Shown in pieces: positions 53,489 through 64,000 of a stretch of DNA of 64,000 bases; the first letter of the stretch is position 1, and the number at the start of each line of letters is the position of its first letter. Below the pieces are notes generated by a model. It was not told where the DNA came from and searched no databases. It was given only the letters and a program-made list of their open reading frames with translations. The stretch comes from Buchnera aphidicola (Acyrthosiphon lactucae) (GTDB lineage: Bacteria; Pseudomonadota; Gammaproteobacteria; Enterobacterales; Enterobacteriaceae): assembly GCF_005083565.1 (NCBI RefSeq), contig NZ_CP034891.1, positions 578,336 through 642,335 of the forward strand, given 5' to 3'. The translations under genes were made by a program, and so were the position numbers.

Positions 53489-54961
53489 TTATTGTGCAAC
53501 TGTGATAGCTTTCATTTTGCTCATATAACTTCTTAGCTTATGTCCAATAATTTCTATCGGATGATTTCTTATTTTTTGATTTATTTTATACAGTTCAATA
53601 TTATCTATTGATTGATCTGGTAATGAAGAACCAAGATCGTTCTTTTCAAGAGTTGATATAAATTTTTGTAAAATAGGATATGCAACCTCAGAAAAAAGAT
53701 AACTACCATATTCAGCAGTATCTGAAATAACTTTATTCATTTCATATAGTCTTTTTCTTGCAATAGTATTAGCAATTAAAGGTAGTTCATGTAAAGATTC
53801 GTAATAAGCAGATTCTTCTATAATACCTGTTTGAATCATTTTTTCAAAAGATAATTCAATTCCAGATTTTAATATTGCAATCATTAATATACCATGATCA
53901 TAATATTCTTGTTCTGATATTTTTCCTTCATAATAAGGAGCTTTTTCAAAAGATGTATTTTTTGTATTATATCGCCAATTTAATAGTTTTTTATCGTTAT
54001 TTTCCCAATCTTTTATCATTTCGTTAGAAAATTCTCCTGAAATAATATCGTCCATATGTTTTTGAAAAAGTGGTGATAATATTTTTTTAATTTTTTCAGA
54101 AAGTTTATAAGCTCTGATTTTTGATGAATTAGATAATCGATCCATCATTAAAGTAATACCACCATGTTTAAGAGATTCTGTAATAGTTTCCCATCCATAT
54201 TGTATTAATTTTGCTGCATATGCTGGATTACATTTTTCTATAATTAATTTTTCATAACATAATAATGAAGAAGTTTGAAGCATTCCACATAAAATTGTTT
54301 GTTCACCCATTAAATCTGATTTAACTTCAGCAATAAATGATGATTCAAGAACACCTGCACGATGTCCCCCAATAGAAAAGGCCCATGCTTTTGCTATTTC
54401 TAATCCCATTTTATTAATATCATTTTCATGGTGAACAGCAATTAATGTAGGGACTCCAAAACCTCGTTTATATTCTTCACGAACTTCTGTTCCAGGACAT
54501 TTTGGAGCAACCATAATAACAGTGATATCTTTTCTTATTTTTTCTCCGAATTCTACAATATTAAAGCCATGTGAATATCCTAAAAAAGAATTTTTTTTCA
54601 TTAATTTTTGTAATTTTTTTATTACATTGCTATGTTGTTTATCAGGAGTTAAATTAATTACTAAGTCGGCATTCGGTATTAGTGATTCGTAATCATCTAC
54701 TTTAAAATTATTTTGAGTAGCATTGATCCAAGATTGATTTTTTTTTAAAATACTATTTTTTTTTAATGCATAAGAAATGTTTAATCCTGAATCTCTCATA
54801 TTCAATCCTTGATTTAATCCTTGAGAACCACAACCAACAATGACTATATTTTTATTTTTTAAAAAATCATTTTTTTTATTAAATTCTTCTTTCTTCATAA
54901 AACGACATTTATTTATTTGATTAATTTTTTGACTAAAATTTAATGTGTTAAAATAATTCAT
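53489..54961 (-). CDS. ilvC: Ketol-acid reductoisomerase
   Basis: IlvC carries out the second common step of isoleucine and valine synthesis with NADPH and Mg2+. The 490 residues match the long (class II) enterobacterial form. [20 protein letters not shown] is the nucleotide loop near 38-57, followed by [36 protein letters not shown], and duplicated knotted domains with [12 protein letters not shown] and [15 protein letters not shown]. It lies 53 bases downstream of ilvD, forming a two-gene unit. ilvY, ilvGM, ilvE and ilvA are absent here. Confidence 0.98.
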   Translation of the reverse strand: MNYFNTLNFSQKINQINKCRFMKKEEFNKKNDFLKNKNIVIVGCGSQGLNQGLNMRDSGLNISYALKKNSILKKNQSWINATQNNFKVDDYESLIPNADLVINLTPDKQHSNVIKKLQKLMKKNSFLGYSHGFNIVEFGEKIRKDITVIMVAPKCPGTEVREEYKRGFGVPTLIAVHHENDINKMGLEIAKAWAFSIGGHRAGVLESSFIAEVKSDLMGEQTILCGMLQTSSLLCYEKLIIEKCNPAYAAKLIQYGWETITESLKHGGITLMMDRLSNSSKIRAYKLSEKIKKILSPLFQKHMDDIISGEFSNEMIKDWENNDKKLLNWRYNTKNTSFEKAPYYEGKISEQEYYDHGILMIAILKSGIELSFEKMIQTGIIEESAYYESLHELPLIANTIARKRLYEMNKVISDTAEYGSYLFSEVAYPILQKFISTLEKNDLGSSLPDQSIDNIELYKINQKIRNHPIEIIGHKLRSYMSKMKAITVAQ

Positions 54962-55013
54962 AATAAAAATTCCTATATTCTGAATATGTATTTTTTATTT
55001 TTGTAGTACTATT

Positions 55014-56867
55014 TTAAATATTAGATATTTTTTTATCATCTCTAACTGCTCCTTTATCGGCACTAGTACAAAAGAAAGCATACGCTTTTAAAGCAGAAGA
55101 AACATATCTTTTACGATTAGAAGGTTTATAGGCTAGAGATCCTTTTGATTCTTCGTGAAAAATACGGTCAGATAGTTCTTTTTCTGTAATATTTAAATGA
55201 ATAGTTCTTTGAGGAATATTAATATCAATAACATCACCATTTTTTACTAAAGCAATTAAACCTTTATTTGCAGCTTCAGGTGAAATATGTCCTATAGAAA
55301 TTCCTGATGTACCTCCGGAAAATCTACCATCAGTAATTAACGCACATGTTTTATCTAAATTCATAGATTTTAAATATGTAGTTGGATATAACATTTCTTG
55401 CATTCCTGGTCCTCCCTTAGGACCTTCATAGCGAATAACAATAATATCACCTGAAAGAATTTTTTTATTTAAAATAGCATGTACTGCTTCTTCTTGACTC
55501 TCATATACTTTAGCAGTTCCAGAAAAGATATGGTTTTTTTTATCGATTCCAGCAGTTTTTATTATACAACCATTTTTTGCTAAATTTCCATATAAAACAG
55601 CTAATCCTCCATCTTGATTATAAGCGTATTTACAAGAACGAATACAACCTTTTTTACGATCATAATCTAATTCGTCCCATCTAAAATCTTGAGAATATGC
55701 TTTTATTGTACGAATTCCACCTGGTCCTGCTCGAAACATATTGATTACATCAAGATTTTTTGTGGAAAAAATATCATATTCATTTAATGTTTCTTCTAAA
55801 TTAAGTTGTAAAATATTTCTTGTTTTTTTATGTAATAAATGAGAACGATTTAATTCTCCTAAAATACCCATAACACCACCTGCGCGATGAACATCTTCTA
55901 TATGATACAGTGAAGTACTTGGTGAAACTTTACAAATATGAGGTATTTTTTTAGATAAATCATTAATATCAGACATTTTAAAATTGACTTTTCCTTCTTG
56001 GGCTGCTGCTAATAAATGTAAAATTGTGTTAGTTGATCCTCCCATTGCTATATCCAATATCATTGCGTTTTCAAAAGACTCTTTGTTAGCAATATTTCTC
56101 GGTAAAATATTTTTATTATTTTCTTTATAGTATTCTTTTGTAATTTTAACTATAGTTTGAGCTGCTTTTATAAATAAATTTTTACGATCAATATGAGTTG
56201 CTAATAATGTACCGTTTCCAGGTAAAGATAAACCCATCACTTCCGTTAAACAATTCATAGAATTAGCTGTAAACATACCTGAACAAGAACCACATGTAGG
56301 ACAAGATGAAATTTCAATATTTTTAAGAAAATTATCTGATTTATTAGTTCTTCCTCCATGAATGATAGCATCAACTAAATCAATTTTTATTGTTTTATTA
56401 TTTTTTTCTATTTTACCTGCTTCCATTGGACCACCGGATATAAAAACTGACGGTATATTTAAACGTAAAGATGCCATCAGCATACCTGGAGTTATTTTGT
56501 CACAATTTGAAATACAAATCATTGCATCAGCACAATGTGCATTAATAACATACTCTATAGAATCAGCAATTAATTCACGTGATGGCAAAGAATATAACAT
56601 ACCAGAATGTCCCATTGCTATTCCATCATCTATTGCAATGGTGTTAAATTCTTTTGCAACACCACCTGATTTTTGAATTTCTTGAGAAATTATTTTTCCA
56701 ACTTCATGTAAGTGAACATGTCCTGGTACAAATTGTGAAAAAGAATTGACTACTGCAATAATTGGTTTTTTAAAATCTTCATCTGTCATTCCTGTAGCAC
56801 GCCATAATGATCTTGCTCCAGACATGTTTCTACCTTGAGTAGTTTTAAAAGAACGATATTTAACCAT
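55014..56867 (-). CDS. ilvD: Dihydroxy-acid dehydratase
   Basis: IlvD makes the 2-keto acids for valine and isoleucine and needs an Fe-S cluster. The start at 56867 ([27 protein letters not shown]) matches E. coli; a Met five codons upstream is also in frame. The cluster cysteines are in [12 protein letters not shown] and [12 protein letters not shown]. The substrate motifs [19 protein letters not shown] and [13 protein letters not shown] are intact. Length is about 617 residues (E. coli 616). The final transamination is known to be done by the aphid in pea-aphid symbiosis. Confidence 0.97.
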   Translation of the reverse strand: MVKYRSFKTTQGRNMSGARSLWRATGMTDEDFKKPIIAVVNSFSQFVPGHVHLHEVGKIISQEIQKSGGVAKEFNTIAIDDGIAMGHSGMLYSLPSRELIADSIEYVINAHCADAMICISNCDKITPGMLMASLRLNIPSVFISGGPMEAGKIEKNNKTIKIDLVDAIIHGGRTNKSDNFLKNIEISSCPTCGSCSGMFTANSMNCLTEVMGLSLPGNGTLLATHIDRKNLFIKAAQTIVKITKEYYKENNKNILPRNIANKESFENAMILDIAMGGSTNTILHLLAAAQEGKVNFKMSDINDLSKKIPHICKVSPSTSLYHIEDVHRAGGVMGILGELNRSHLLHKKTRNILQLNLEETLNEYDIFSTKNLDVINMFRAGPGGIRTIKAYSQDFRWDELDYDRKKGCIRSCKYAYNQDGGLAVLYGNLAKNGCIIKTAGIDKKNHIFSGTAKVYESQEEAVHAILNKKILSGDIIVIRYEGPKGGPGMQEMLYPTTYLKSMNLDKTCALITDGRFSGGTSGISIGHISPEAANKGLIALVKNGDVIDINIPQRTIHLNITEKELSDRIFHEESKGSLAYKPSNRKRYVSSALKAYAFFCTSADKGAVRDDKKISNI

Positions 56868-57117
56868 TTTAAACAGCTCCAAAAATAAGAATTTTTATAA
56901 AAATTATTTAACACAAATTAATTCATAAAAACCTTCTTTTAAATAGGTTTTTATATTTAATATGATAAAAAATTTTTATTTGAAAAATATATTTTTTAGA
57001 AATTTTTTTAAGAAAAAACAGGAATGTATATTTTAAATATAATATTGATATTGATTTATTTTTAATAAACTCAATAACATGATTTAATTTATTAAAAAAT
57101 TTTCAATTAGTGAATTT

Positions 57118-57194
57118 TGGCAGGGGTGGAAGGACTTGAACCTACAACTTTCGGTTTTGGAGACCGATGCTCTACCAAATTGAACTACACCCCT
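57118..57194 (-). tRNA. tRNA-Trp (CCA)
   Basis: Minus-strand cloverleaf with acceptor AGGGGTG/CACCCCT, D-arm GTTC..GAGC type, anticodon loop CTCCAAA with anticodon CCA, T-arm TAGG-TTCAAGT-CCTT, discriminator G and encoded 3' CCA. It lies alone between the divergent ilvD and iscS. Confidence 0.95.
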
Positions 57195-57360
57195 AATAAT
57201 TATAAATTATTAAATTGTATTATATTCTTAATGAAAATAAAAGTCTAGTATGTATTTTTGATATTTTAAAAAATTAAATTTTAGCAATTTTTAGATCTAA
57301 AATTTTATTAAAATGATAGAATATATCTTATAGGACGTTATTTAAAGGTAAATATTTATT

Positions 57361-58575
57361 ATGAAAACTCCGATTTATTTAGATTATGCAGCAACTACAC
57401 CAGTAGAATTGGAAGTTGCAAAAAAAATGATGAATTATTTAACAATTAATGGAATTTTTGGAAATTCTGCATCACGTTCTCATAAATTTGGTTGGAATGC
57501 AGAAGAAGCAATTGATATTGCACGTAATCAAATATCTGAATTAATTGGAGCTGATTCTCGTGAAATCGTTTTTACTTCTGGTGCTACTGAAGCTAACAAT
57601 TTAGCCATAAAAGGAATAGCTTTTTTTCATCAAAAAAAGGGTAAACATATTATCACTAGTAAAACAGAACATAAATCTGTTTTAGATACTTGTAGATATC
57701 TAGAAAGTAAAGGATTTTTATTAACTTATTTAACTCCTAAAAATAATGGTATTATTGACTTAAATGATTTAAAAAAAAATATAAAAAAAGACACTATACT
57801 AGTTTCTATAATGCATGTAAATAATGAAATTGGTATTATACAAGACATTAATAGCATATCAAAAATTTGTCGAAATAGTGGTATTTTTTTTCATGTAGAT
57901 GCAACTCAAAGTGTCGGTAAAATACCTATTAATTTAAAAAAAATATCTATAGATTTAATGTCTTTTTCTGCGCATAAAGTTTATGGTCCTAAAGGTATTG
58001 GTGGCCTTTACGTTCGTCGTAAACCCCGTGTTCGATTATCATCTTTAATACATGGTGGTGGTCACGAAAGAGGTATGCGTTCAGGTACACTTCCAGTTCA
58101 TCAAATTGTAGGAATGGGTGAATCATTTATGTTAGCTAAAAAGAAAATACATGATGATTTTATTCATTTAACAAAATTAAGAAATTTTCTCTGGAATGGT
58201 ATTAAAAATATTGAAGAAGTATATTTAAACAGTGATTTACAGCAATGTGTACCTCATATATTAAATGTAAGTTTTAATTATGTTGAAGGTGAATCATTAA
58301 TTATGGCTCTTAAAGATTTAGCTGTTTCTTCTGGTTCTGCTTGCACTTCGGCTAGTTTAGAACCTTCTTATGTTCTAAAAGCTTTAGGAATAAAAGATGA
58401 ATTAGCTCATAGTTCTATTCGTTTTTCAATTGGAAGATTTACTACAGAAGAAGAAATTATACATACAATAAAATTAGTTCATAAATCTATTAATAGATTA
58501 CGCGAACTTTCTCCTTTGTGGGAAATGTTTAAATCAGGAGTTGATTTAAATAGTATAGAATGGGAACATAGTTAA
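57361..58575 (+). CDS. iscS: Cysteine desulfurase IscS
   Basis: IscS takes sulfur from cysteine and delivers it to IscU and to tRNA thiolation. The 404 residues equal E. coli. [10 protein letters not shown] is at the N-terminus, the PLP Lys is in [15 protein letters not shown] near 206, and the persulfide Cys in [15 protein letters not shown] near 328. The C-terminal [13 protein letters not shown], which contacts IscU, is conserved. It is the first gene of the cluster; the regulator iscR that precedes it in E. coli is missing, so the cluster is probably constitutive. Confidence 0.98.
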   Translation: MKTPIYLDYAATTPVELEVAKKMMNYLTINGIFGNSASRSHKFGWNAEEAIDIARNQISELIGADSREIVFTSGATEANNLAIKGIAFFHQKKGKHIITSKTEHKSVLDTCRYLESKGFLLTYLTPKNNGIIDLNDLKKNIKKDTILVSIMHVNNEIGIIQDINSISKICRNSGIFFHVDATQSVGKIPINLKKISIDLMSFSAHKVYGPKGIGGLYVRRKPRVRLSSLIHGGGHERGMRSGTLPVHQIVGMGESFMLAKKKIHDDFIHLTKLRNFLWNGIKNIEEVYLNSDLQQCVPHILNVSFNYVEGESLIMALKDLAVSSGSACTSASLEPSYVLKALGIKDELAHSSIRFSIGRFTTEEEIIHTIKLVHKSINRLRELSPLWEMFKSGVDLNSIEWEHS

Positions 58576-58604
58576 ATAGCATAATTAATATAGGATAATT
58601 TAAA

Positions 58605-58991
58605 ATGGCTTATAGTAAAAAAGTAATGGATCATTATGAAAATCCGCGTAATGTTGGATCTTTTTCTAGTTCTGATCTTAATGTCGGTAGTGGATTAGTA
58701 GGAGCACCTGCTTGTGGTGATGTAATGAAATTACAAATAAAAGTTAATGAAAAAGGAATTATTGAAGATGCGTGTTTTAAAACATATGGCTGTGGTTCTG
58801 CTATAGCATCAAGTTCATTAGTTACTGAATGGGTTAAAGGCAAATCTATAATAGAAGCGGAATCAATTAGGAATACTACTATAGTAGAAGAATTAGAACT
58901 TCCTCCAGTAAAAATTCATTGTTCTATTTTAGCAGAAGATGCTATCAAAGCAGCAATTGCTGATTATAAAAATAAAAAAAATTTAAATTAA
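58605..58991 (+). CDS. iscU: Fe-S cluster scaffold IscU
   Basis: IscU is the scaffold on which [2Fe-2S] clusters form. The 128 residues equal E. coli with very high identity. Ligands are Cys37 and Asp39 in GAPACGDVM, Cys63 in KTYGCGSAIASS and Cys106 in the LPPVKIHCS motif, which is also the HscA-binding peptide. It lies 29 bases after iscS. A hairpin follows, and iscA is missing before hscB. Confidence 0.98.
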   Translation: MAYSKKVMDHYENPRNVGSFSSSDLNVGSGLVGAPACGDVMKLQIKVNEKGIIEDACFKTYGCGSAIASSSLVTEWVKGKSIIEAESIRNTTIVEELELPPVKIHCSILAEDAIKAAIADYKNKKNLN

Positions 58992-59006
58992 TTTAATAAT
59001 TATTTA

Positions 59007-59034
59007 ATGTTGAAAGAATATTTTCTTTCAACAT
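59007..59034 (+). terminator. Hairpin between iscU and hscB
   Basis: ATGTTGAAAGAA (59007-59018) pairs over 12 bp with TTCTTTCAACAT (59023-59034) around TATT, followed by CCTAGTTTTTATATTT. It occupies the place of the lost iscA. It may end the iscSU transcript or act as a processing/stability element that makes hscBA-fdx less abundant than iscSU. Confidence 0.65.
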
Positions 59035-59079
59035 CCTAGTTTTTATATTTCATATTATTAATTATAATATAGGGTGTGT

Positions 59080-59604
59080 ATGAATTATTTTACATTGTTT
59101 AATATGCCAAAAAAATTCAAAATTAACAAAGAGTTACTCTCTAAAAATTTTTATAAATTACAATTACAATTTCATCCTGATTTTTTTATCAATGATTCTG
59201 AATCTAAAAAAAAAATAATTTTAGAAAAATCAATACAAATTAATAAAGGATATAAGACTTTAAAAAATTTTTTAAGTAGAGCTATCTATTTTCTTTTTTT
59301 AAATGGCTTTAAGATAAAAGAAGAAACTCTTTTATTAAAAAATAATGATTTTTTAATAAAGTATTTTTCTTTATATGAAGAATTAGATAATTTAAAAGAA
59401 AATAATTTTGACGAAAAAAAATTAGATCGTCTTATAAAAAAAATAGAAAAAAAAATTATATATTGCAAAAATAAAATTGAAATGGAATTTGAAAAGAAAC
59501 AATATGAACAAGTTATTAAAACTATTTCAGAATTACTTTTTTTAAAAAAAATAAAAAATAATTTAAAAAAAGAACATAGCATATATTTAAGAAAGATGAA
59601 TTAG
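59080..59604 (+). CDS. hscB: Fe-S co-chaperone HscB (Hsc20)
   Basis: HscB is the J-type partner that brings IscU to HscA. The J domain is at residues 1-70 (MNYFTLFNMPKKFKINKELL) with the HPD motif in QFHPDFF. A C-terminal helical IscU-binding domain follows, here extremely Lys-rich. The start at 59080 fits E. coli (MDYFTLFG); a GTG two codons upstream is possible. Length is about 174 residues (E. coli 171). Sequence drift is stronger than in iscU, but no key motif is lost. Confidence 0.93.
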   Translation: MNYFTLFNMPKKFKINKELLSKNFYKLQLQFHPDFFINDSESKKKIILEKSIQINKGYKTLKNFLSRAIYFLFLNGFKIKEETLLLKNNDFLIKYFSLYEELDNLKENNFDEKKLDRLIKKIEKKIIYCKNKIEMEFEKKQYEQVIKTISELLFLKKIKNNLKKEHSIYLRKMN

Positions 59605-59615
59605 GATAATTTTAT

Positions 59616-61448
59616 ATGATTCTTTTAAAAAAAAAACACAAAAAAAAATTGTTATTAGGTATTGATCTTGGTACTACTTATTCTTTAGCTGCTACAGTAA
59701 GAAAAAAAAACATAATTTTATTATCAGATAAAAGAAAACGTTATTTATTGCCATCAGTTGTTCAATATAAAAAAAATAAAGTTTCAGTAGGTTGGAAAGC
59801 TTTAGAAAATATTACTAACGATCCTTTTAATACAATTAGTTCTGTAAAACGTTTACTAGGTCGTTCTATTGATTTTATTAAAAATAAATTTCCTATTCTT
59901 CCATATTTTATAGAAAAAGATATGAATGAAGGTATTTTTTTTCATACAGATGCCGGTCATATTACTCCTATTGATGTTTCTAGTGATATATTAAAATGTT
60001 TAAAAAGAAGGGCTATTTTTTTATTTAATCAAAAAATAGATGCAAGTATTATTACAGTTCCAGCATATTTTAATGATATTCAAAAAAAAGCAACTAAAAA
60101 AGCAGCAATGTTAGCTGAAATTAATTTAGTAAGATTATTAAATGAGCCTACAGCAGCAGCTATAGCATATGGTTTGCAAAAACAAAAAAAAGGTCTTGTT
60201 ATTATATATGATTTAGGTGGTGGTACCTTTGATGTTTCTATATTAAATTTAAATAAAGGAATATTTGAAGTTTTAGCTACTAGCGGAGATTCTAATTTAG
60301 GTGGTGATGATTTTGATTATGCTTTAGCAACTTATATATATAAGAAATCAAAATTATTAAATAAATGTGATAATTTTTTTCAATCATCTTTACTTCAAAT
60401 TGCTAAATCAACAAAATTAAAATTAACAAAATATAAACAGGTTGAAGTTCATTTTTTAGATTGGAAAGGTTATATTACTCTTGACGAATTTAACTCAATT
60501 ATTATTCATTTTGTGAAAAAAACTTTATCAATTTGTGCAAATCTTCTTGAAGAAATTAATTTATCTGTTGATGCAATTAAAGAAGTAATAATGGTAGGAG
60601 GATCTACTCGCGTTCCATTAGTTTATACAGAAGTTTTAAAATTTTTTAAAAAAATTCCATTAAATTCTATTAATCCTGATCAAGTAGTAGCAATAGGTGC
60701 AGCTATGCATATTGATATGCTTTTTAGTAATAATAAAATAAAAAATAAAACAGTATTATTAGATGTAATACCTCTTTCATTAGGTATTGAAGTTATGGGT
60801 GGATTTGTTGAAAAAATAATTTCTCGAAATACTTCACTTCCTACTTCAAAAACAAAAGAATTTACAACGTATAAAGATAATCAAACATCTATTCTGATAC
60901 ATATTGTTCAAGGAGAGAGAGAATTAGTGAAAAATTGTATTTCATTATTTCGTTTTATTTTAAGAGATATTAAACCACAAAAAGCTGGATTAGTTAGAAT
61001 TTTAGTTACGTTTCAAGTTAATATAGATGGATTAATTGATGTTAAAATTTTAGAAAAATATAGTAATAAAGAAAAAAATATTAAAATTGATAATAATGTT
61101 ATATTAAAAAATATGAATCTTCCTAAGATATTAGAAGATTCTTTAAAACATTCTAAAGATGATTATTATTTTAGAGTAAAAGAAGAAAAAAAAATTGAGT
61201 CTATTCGTATTTTAGAAATTTTAAATGCATCCTTGAAAAAATATAAAAATTTAATTACTGAAGAAGAATTAAAAGAAATAAAATATATACAAAAAAAATT
61301 ACAGAAGTCTATTAAAGAAGATGATTTTTTTTCTATGAAAAATAATTTAAAGAAATTAGATGAAGTAAGTAAAAATTTTTTTTCACTACAACTTAAAAAA
61401 TCTATTGAATCTTCTTCTATCAAAAATATTTTAAAAGAGAATATATAA
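59616..61448 (+). CDS. hscA: Fe-S assembly chaperone HscA
   Basis: HscA is an Hsp70 that drives cluster release from IscU by binding its LPPVK peptide. The nucleotide-binding domain has [14 protein letters not shown] near residue 17, [27 protein letters not shown], and [11 protein letters not shown]. The substrate domain follows ([23 protein letters not shown]). The 610 residues match E. coli (616). Only 11 bases separate it from hscB and 2 bases from fdx, a tight operon. Confidence 0.97.
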   Translation: MILLKKKHKKKLLLGIDLGTTYSLAATVRKKNIILLSDKRKRYLLPSVVQYKKNKVSVGWKALENITNDPFNTISSVKRLLGRSIDFIKNKFPILPYFIEKDMNEGIFFHTDAGHITPIDVSSDILKCLKRRAIFLFNQKIDASIITVPAYFNDIQKKATKKAAMLAEINLVRLLNEPTAAAIAYGLQKQKKGLVIIYDLGGGTFDVSILNLNKGIFEVLATSGDSNLGGDDFDYALATYIYKKSKLLNKCDNFFQSSLLQIAKSTKLKLTKYKQVEVHFLDWKGYITLDEFNSIIIHFVKKTLSICANLLEEINLSVDAIKEVIMVGGSTRVPLVYTEVLKFFKKIPLNSINPDQVVAIGAAMHIDMLFSNNKIKNKTVLLDVIPLSLGIEVMGGFVEKIISRNTSLPTSKTKEFTTYKDNQTSILIHIVQGERELVKNCISLFRFILRDIKPQKAGLVRILVTFQVNIDGLIDVKILEKYSNKEKNIKIDNNVILKNMNLPKILEDSLKHSKDDYYFRVKEEKKIESIRILEILNASLKKYKNLITEEELKEIKYIQKKLQKSIKEDDFFSMKNNLKKLDEVSKNFFSLQLKKSIESSSIKNILKENI

Positions 61449-61450
61449 TA

Positions 61451-61783
61451 ATGCCTAAAGTTTTATTTTTACCTCATAAAATTATATTACCACAGGGTGG
61501 TGAATTTAAAGCAATAGAAGGTGAAACGATATTATCTGTTGCACTGCGTAATAATATTCAATTAGAACATGCATGTGAAAAATCATGTGCTTGCAGTACT
61601 TGTCACTGTATTATAAGAAAAGGATTTTTTTCTCTTTCAGGATGGTCTGAAAAAGAAGATGATATTTTAGATAAAGCTTGGGGTCTCGAATCTGAAAGTC
61701 GTTTGAGTTGCCAAGCTATTATTGGAACAGTAGATATTGAAGTAGAAATTCCTTTATATAGTGTAAATTATGTTACAGAATAG
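61451..61783 (+). CDS. fdx: [2Fe-2S] ferredoxin (isc type)
   Basis: This adrenodoxin-type ferredoxin supplies electrons for cluster assembly. Ligands are in [12 protein letters not shown] (Cys at about 42, 48, 51) and a fourth in LSCQAI near 87. The 110 residues match E. coli Fdx (111), including the C-terminal region [12 protein letters not shown]. It lies two bases after hscA. The ferredoxin reductase encoded at 38.3 kb is a plausible electron donor. It is convergent with der, only 6 bases away. Confidence 0.96.
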   Translation: MPKVLFLPHKIILPQGGEFKAIEGETILSVALRNNIQLEHACEKSCACSTCHCIIRKGFFSLSGWSEKEDDILDKAWGLESESRLSCQAIIGTVDIEVEIPLYSVNYVTE

Positions 61784-61789
61784 TAATTT

Positions 61790-63145
61790 CTATTTTTTAA
61801 TATAAGGATTAGTATTATCTTTAAATTCTATTTGAATAGGTGTGCCTTTTATTTTGAGAATATTATAGAAAAAATTCATCAAATATCGTTTATAAGCGGA
61901 AGATAAATATTTAACTTGATTGCCATGTATAATAATTTTAGGGGGATTAGAACTACCTAAGTGTGCATATTTTAGTTTTATTCGACGTCCCTTTATAATT
62001 GGTGGTTGATGTTTTTTAATTGCTATATACATATTTTTTGTAAGCATTGATGTGCTAATTTTCCTTTTAGATTCTTGATAAGATTCATTAATGGATTTAA
62101 ATAATTCAAATATTCCTCTTTTATATAATGCTGATATAAAGTGTATTCTTGAAAAATGAACAAATTTTAATTTGTATTTAATTAATTTTTTTATTTTTTT
62201 TAATTCTAAATAATCTAATAAATCGCATTTATTTACTACTATAACAATTCCTTTTCCAGAATTTACAATAAATTCAGATAATGATAAATCTTGATGACAT
62301 ATTTTAAGACTTGCATCTATTATTAATAATATTACATTTGACTTTTCAATGGTTTGTAATGTTTTAATTATTGAAAATTTTTCAAAATCATGATTTTTTT
62401 TGTTTTTTTTAGATACTCCTGCAGTGTCGACTAACATGTAATGTTTATAATTATATTTAATTGGTGTTGATATGCTATCTAATGTTGTACCGGGAATATT
62501 ACACGTAATCATTCTTTCTTTTTGTAAAATCTCATTTATTAAAGTTGATTTACCGACATTGGGTCGACCAATAAAAGCTACTTTTATTGACGATTTTTTA
62601 AGTCTTATATCTTGAGAAGATTTATTTATTATGTTTTTTTCAAATTTTATATTTATCCAAGGTATTAAGTATTTATTAATTAGATTATTAATTCCCTGAT
62701 TATGACTAGCAGAGATTTTTTGTATTTTTTCAAATCCTAAAGAATAAAATTCATTTATTTTATAATTTTGATTAATACTATCAATTTTATTGATAACTAG
62801 AATGGTTTTTTTTTCATATATTCTTATTTTTTGAGCGATTTCATATTCTTGTGGCATTAATCCGTCATGTGCATCTACTATAAATAAAATTAAGTGTGAT
62901 TCTTTTATAGCTTTTAATGTTTGTTCATATGCTTTTTTTTCTATTTCGTTTAGCTTAATATCCAAACCTGCTGTATCAATTAAAATTATTTTTTGATTTA
63001 AGTTGAATTCACAGTATCCATATTGTCTATCTCGAGTAATACCTATATGATTAGCTACTAGTGCATTTCTAGTTTTTGTTAGAACATTAAATAAAGTAGA
63101 TTTCCCTACGTTAGTACGGCCGATTAATACAATAATAGGTATCAT
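61790..63145 (-). CDS. der: Ribosome-assembly GTPase Der (EngA)
   Basis: Der is the double-GTPase needed for 50S subunit maturation. The first G domain has GRTNVGKST near residue 8 and DTAGLD; the second has GRPNVGKST near 193, DTAGVSK and VNKCDLLD. The C-terminal KH-like domain includes QPPIIKGRRIKLKYA. Length is 451 residues against 490 in E. coli; the acidic linker between the G domains is shortened. In E. coli bamB lies between yfgM and der and is absent here. Confidence 0.96.
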   Translation of the reverse strand: MIPIIVLIGRTNVGKSTLFNVLTKTRNALVANHIGITRDRQYGYCEFNLNQKIILIDTAGLDIKLNEIEKKAYEQTLKAIKESHLILFIVDAHDGLMPQEYEIAQKIRIYEKKTILVINKIDSINQNYKINEFYSLGFEKIQKISASHNQGINNLINKYLIPWINIKFEKNIINKSSQDIRLKKSSIKVAFIGRPNVGKSTLINEILQKERMITCNIPGTTLDSISTPIKYNYKHYMLVDTAGVSKKNKKNHDFEKFSIIKTLQTIEKSNVILLIIDASLKICHQDLSLSEFIVNSGKGIVIVVNKCDLLDYLELKKIKKLIKYKLKFVHFSRIHFISALYKRGIFELFKSINESYQESKRKISTSMLTKNMYIAIKKHQPPIIKGRRIKLKYAHLGSSNPPKIIIHGNQVKYLSSAYKRYLMNFFYNILKIKGTPIQIEFKDNTNPYIKK

Positions 63146-63212
63146 TTTTAATATCCATTTTTATTTTTTATAATTTTATATTATTTAGATGAATCTATTT
63201 TTCATTTTGCAT

Positions 63213-63788
63213 TTATTTTTTTAATTCATTGATTTTCATATTAATAATTTCTTTAGATGCATTAGAATCTTCAATTAAAAAACTTTTTTCCCAATGTTTT
63301 AAGGCTTCTTTTTTATTGTTTTTATTGATAAATATATCTCCTTTCATGTTTTCAATCATATTATTCCAATTGTAGTTTTTAATAGTTAAAAGAATATTTA
63401 AAGCTTCGTTATTTTTATTTTTTTGTATCTGTATTTTCGCCATATTTAACTTTAAAAAATTTTTTAAATTTTCTTCTTGAGTATATTTTAAACTGTTTTT
63501 TAATTGAATAAATGCTTTGTCGAGATTGTTATATAGAACATATTTTTTTGCTAGGGATAAAGCAGCTAAAGTTCCATAAATATTATTGTTTTGAATAATA
63601 AAATTTTCTACTTCATTAAAATTTTTAGTATTTTTTTGATTTATTTTTTTTATGATTTCTGCATATTTTAATGATTCTAAATTTTTTTTATAAATTACAG
63701 AAGGATATTTCCAATAGAAAAAAATACAAAGTATAAAAAGAAGAAATAAAATAAAAAAAATAATACTTTTTTTTAATATATTAAACAT
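63213..63788 (-). CDS. yfgM: YfgM-like ancillary SecYEG chaperone-associated protein
   Basis: YfgM is a single-pass inner-membrane protein with a periplasmic TPR domain that links the SecYEG translocon to periplasmic chaperones. Here a transmembrane segment (IIFFILFLLFILCIFFYW, residues about 9-26) is followed by about 160 residues of helical, TPR-like repeats (LSLAKKYVLYNNLDKAFIQL, LNMAKIQIQKNKNNEAL, GDIFINKNNKKEALKHW). The 191 residues compare with 206 in E. coli. Sequence identity is low, and the assignment rests on topology, length and its position beside der. Confidence 0.82.
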   Translation of the reverse strand: MFNILKKSIIFFILFLLFILCIFFYWKYPSVIYKKNLESLKYAEIIKKINQKNTKNFNEVENFIIQNNNIYGTLAALSLAKKYVLYNNLDKAFIQLKNSLKYTQEENLKNFLKLNMAKIQIQKNKNNEALNILLTIKNYNWNNMIENMKGDIFINKNNKKEALKHWEKSFLIEDSNASKEIINMKINELKK

Positions 63789-63939
63789 TTTTTTTCTCTA
63801 TAAATGTAGATGATTTTGTTTTTAAATTTAAAATTTAGTTATATTTAATGATTATTAATAAATGCTTATTTTTTATGATGAATGCAATAAGAAATTTTAT
63901 AATCACAATATTTAATTTAATTTTGTTTAAAATAATAGC

Positions 63940-63990
63940 ATATAAAAAAAGTTATCCGTATGAAAGTCACTAATTATACACAGTTAATTA
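63940..63990. other. Possible edge of the replication origin (DnaA-box-like sites)
   Basis: TTATACACA at 63974-63982 fits the DnaA-box consensus TTATNCACA exactly. TTATCCGTA at 63952-63960 differs from TTATCCACA at two places. Both lie in AT-rich sequence upstream of yfgM. In sequenced Buchnera genomes the der-yfgM end adjoins mnmG (gidA), where the origin lies (recollection). The window ends before this can be tested. Confidence 0.45.
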
Positions 63991-64000
63991 ATACAATAAG

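Overview
The window is one continuous stretch of a very AT-rich, strongly reduced gammaproteobacterial chromosome. Nearly every protein is a close but lysine/asparagine/isoleucine-rich version of an Escherichia coli protein. Gene blocks keep E. coli order with members missing, no mobile elements are visible, and the content (ilvC, ilvD, dapF, isc/hsc genes, mannitol PTS, ibpA, groups of single tRNA genes) is that of Buchnera aphidicola, the obligate endosymbiont of aphids. This assignment comes from recognising the genes and their order, not from a search.

Layout. 1-5.6 kb: prfC, nfuA and ssb on the minus strand, separated by long decaying spacers, one of which holds an unrecognised plus-strand pseudogene. 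5.6-16.4 kb: dnaB, gshB, ruvX, hemW, trmB, mutY, yggX, murI, sbcB, tmaR, two tRNAs (Asn; Ile2 with a CAU anticodon) and pyrE. 16.4-32.8 kb: a long minus-strand block with dut, cysQ, the rpsF-rpsR-rplI operon without priB, rnr, purA, hflKC, mutL-miaA without hfq/hflX, the mannitol pair mtlA-mtlD, and pgi. 33-40.6 kb: orn, tRNA-Gly, amiB, rpmE, a miniature ftsN, hslVU, ibpA with a heat-shock-type promoter, fpr, a dead epmA and coaD. 40.7-49.1 kb: an unrecognised protein of about 496 residues, rsmJ, pitA, ynfM, dapF, cyaY, hemC, hemD. 49.1-57.2 kb: tRNA-Arg/His/Pro, rho, trxA, rep, ilvC, ilvD, tRNA-Trp. 57.3-63.8 kb: iscS-iscU-hscB-hscA-fdx, der, yfgM. The right edge carries DnaA-box-like sites and may be the start of the replication origin.

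How it fits together. The genes cover the core upkeep expected of an endosymbiont: replication (dnaB, ssb, rep), repair (mutL, mutY, sbcB), translation, protein quality control (hslVU, hflKC, ibpA, hscAB), Fe-S assembly (isc, nfuA, cyaY), sugar entry (mtlA/mtlD/pgi), cell wall and division (murI, amiB, ftsN), and essential amino acid supply for the host (ilvC and ilvD for branched-chain amino acids, dapF for lysine).

The most striking pattern is five genes (miaA, amiB, ftsN, the unrecognised 496-residue gene and hemD) each split by what looks like one missing base in or near an A or T homopolymer of 9-11. Both halves of each remain readable. This fits either rescue by polymerase slippage, known from Buchnera, or systematic homopolymer undercalling in the assembly. 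Other points are a minimal FtsN that keeps only the membrane anchor and the essential activation peptide, a thioredoxin with a CNPC active site, and an epmA pseudogene.
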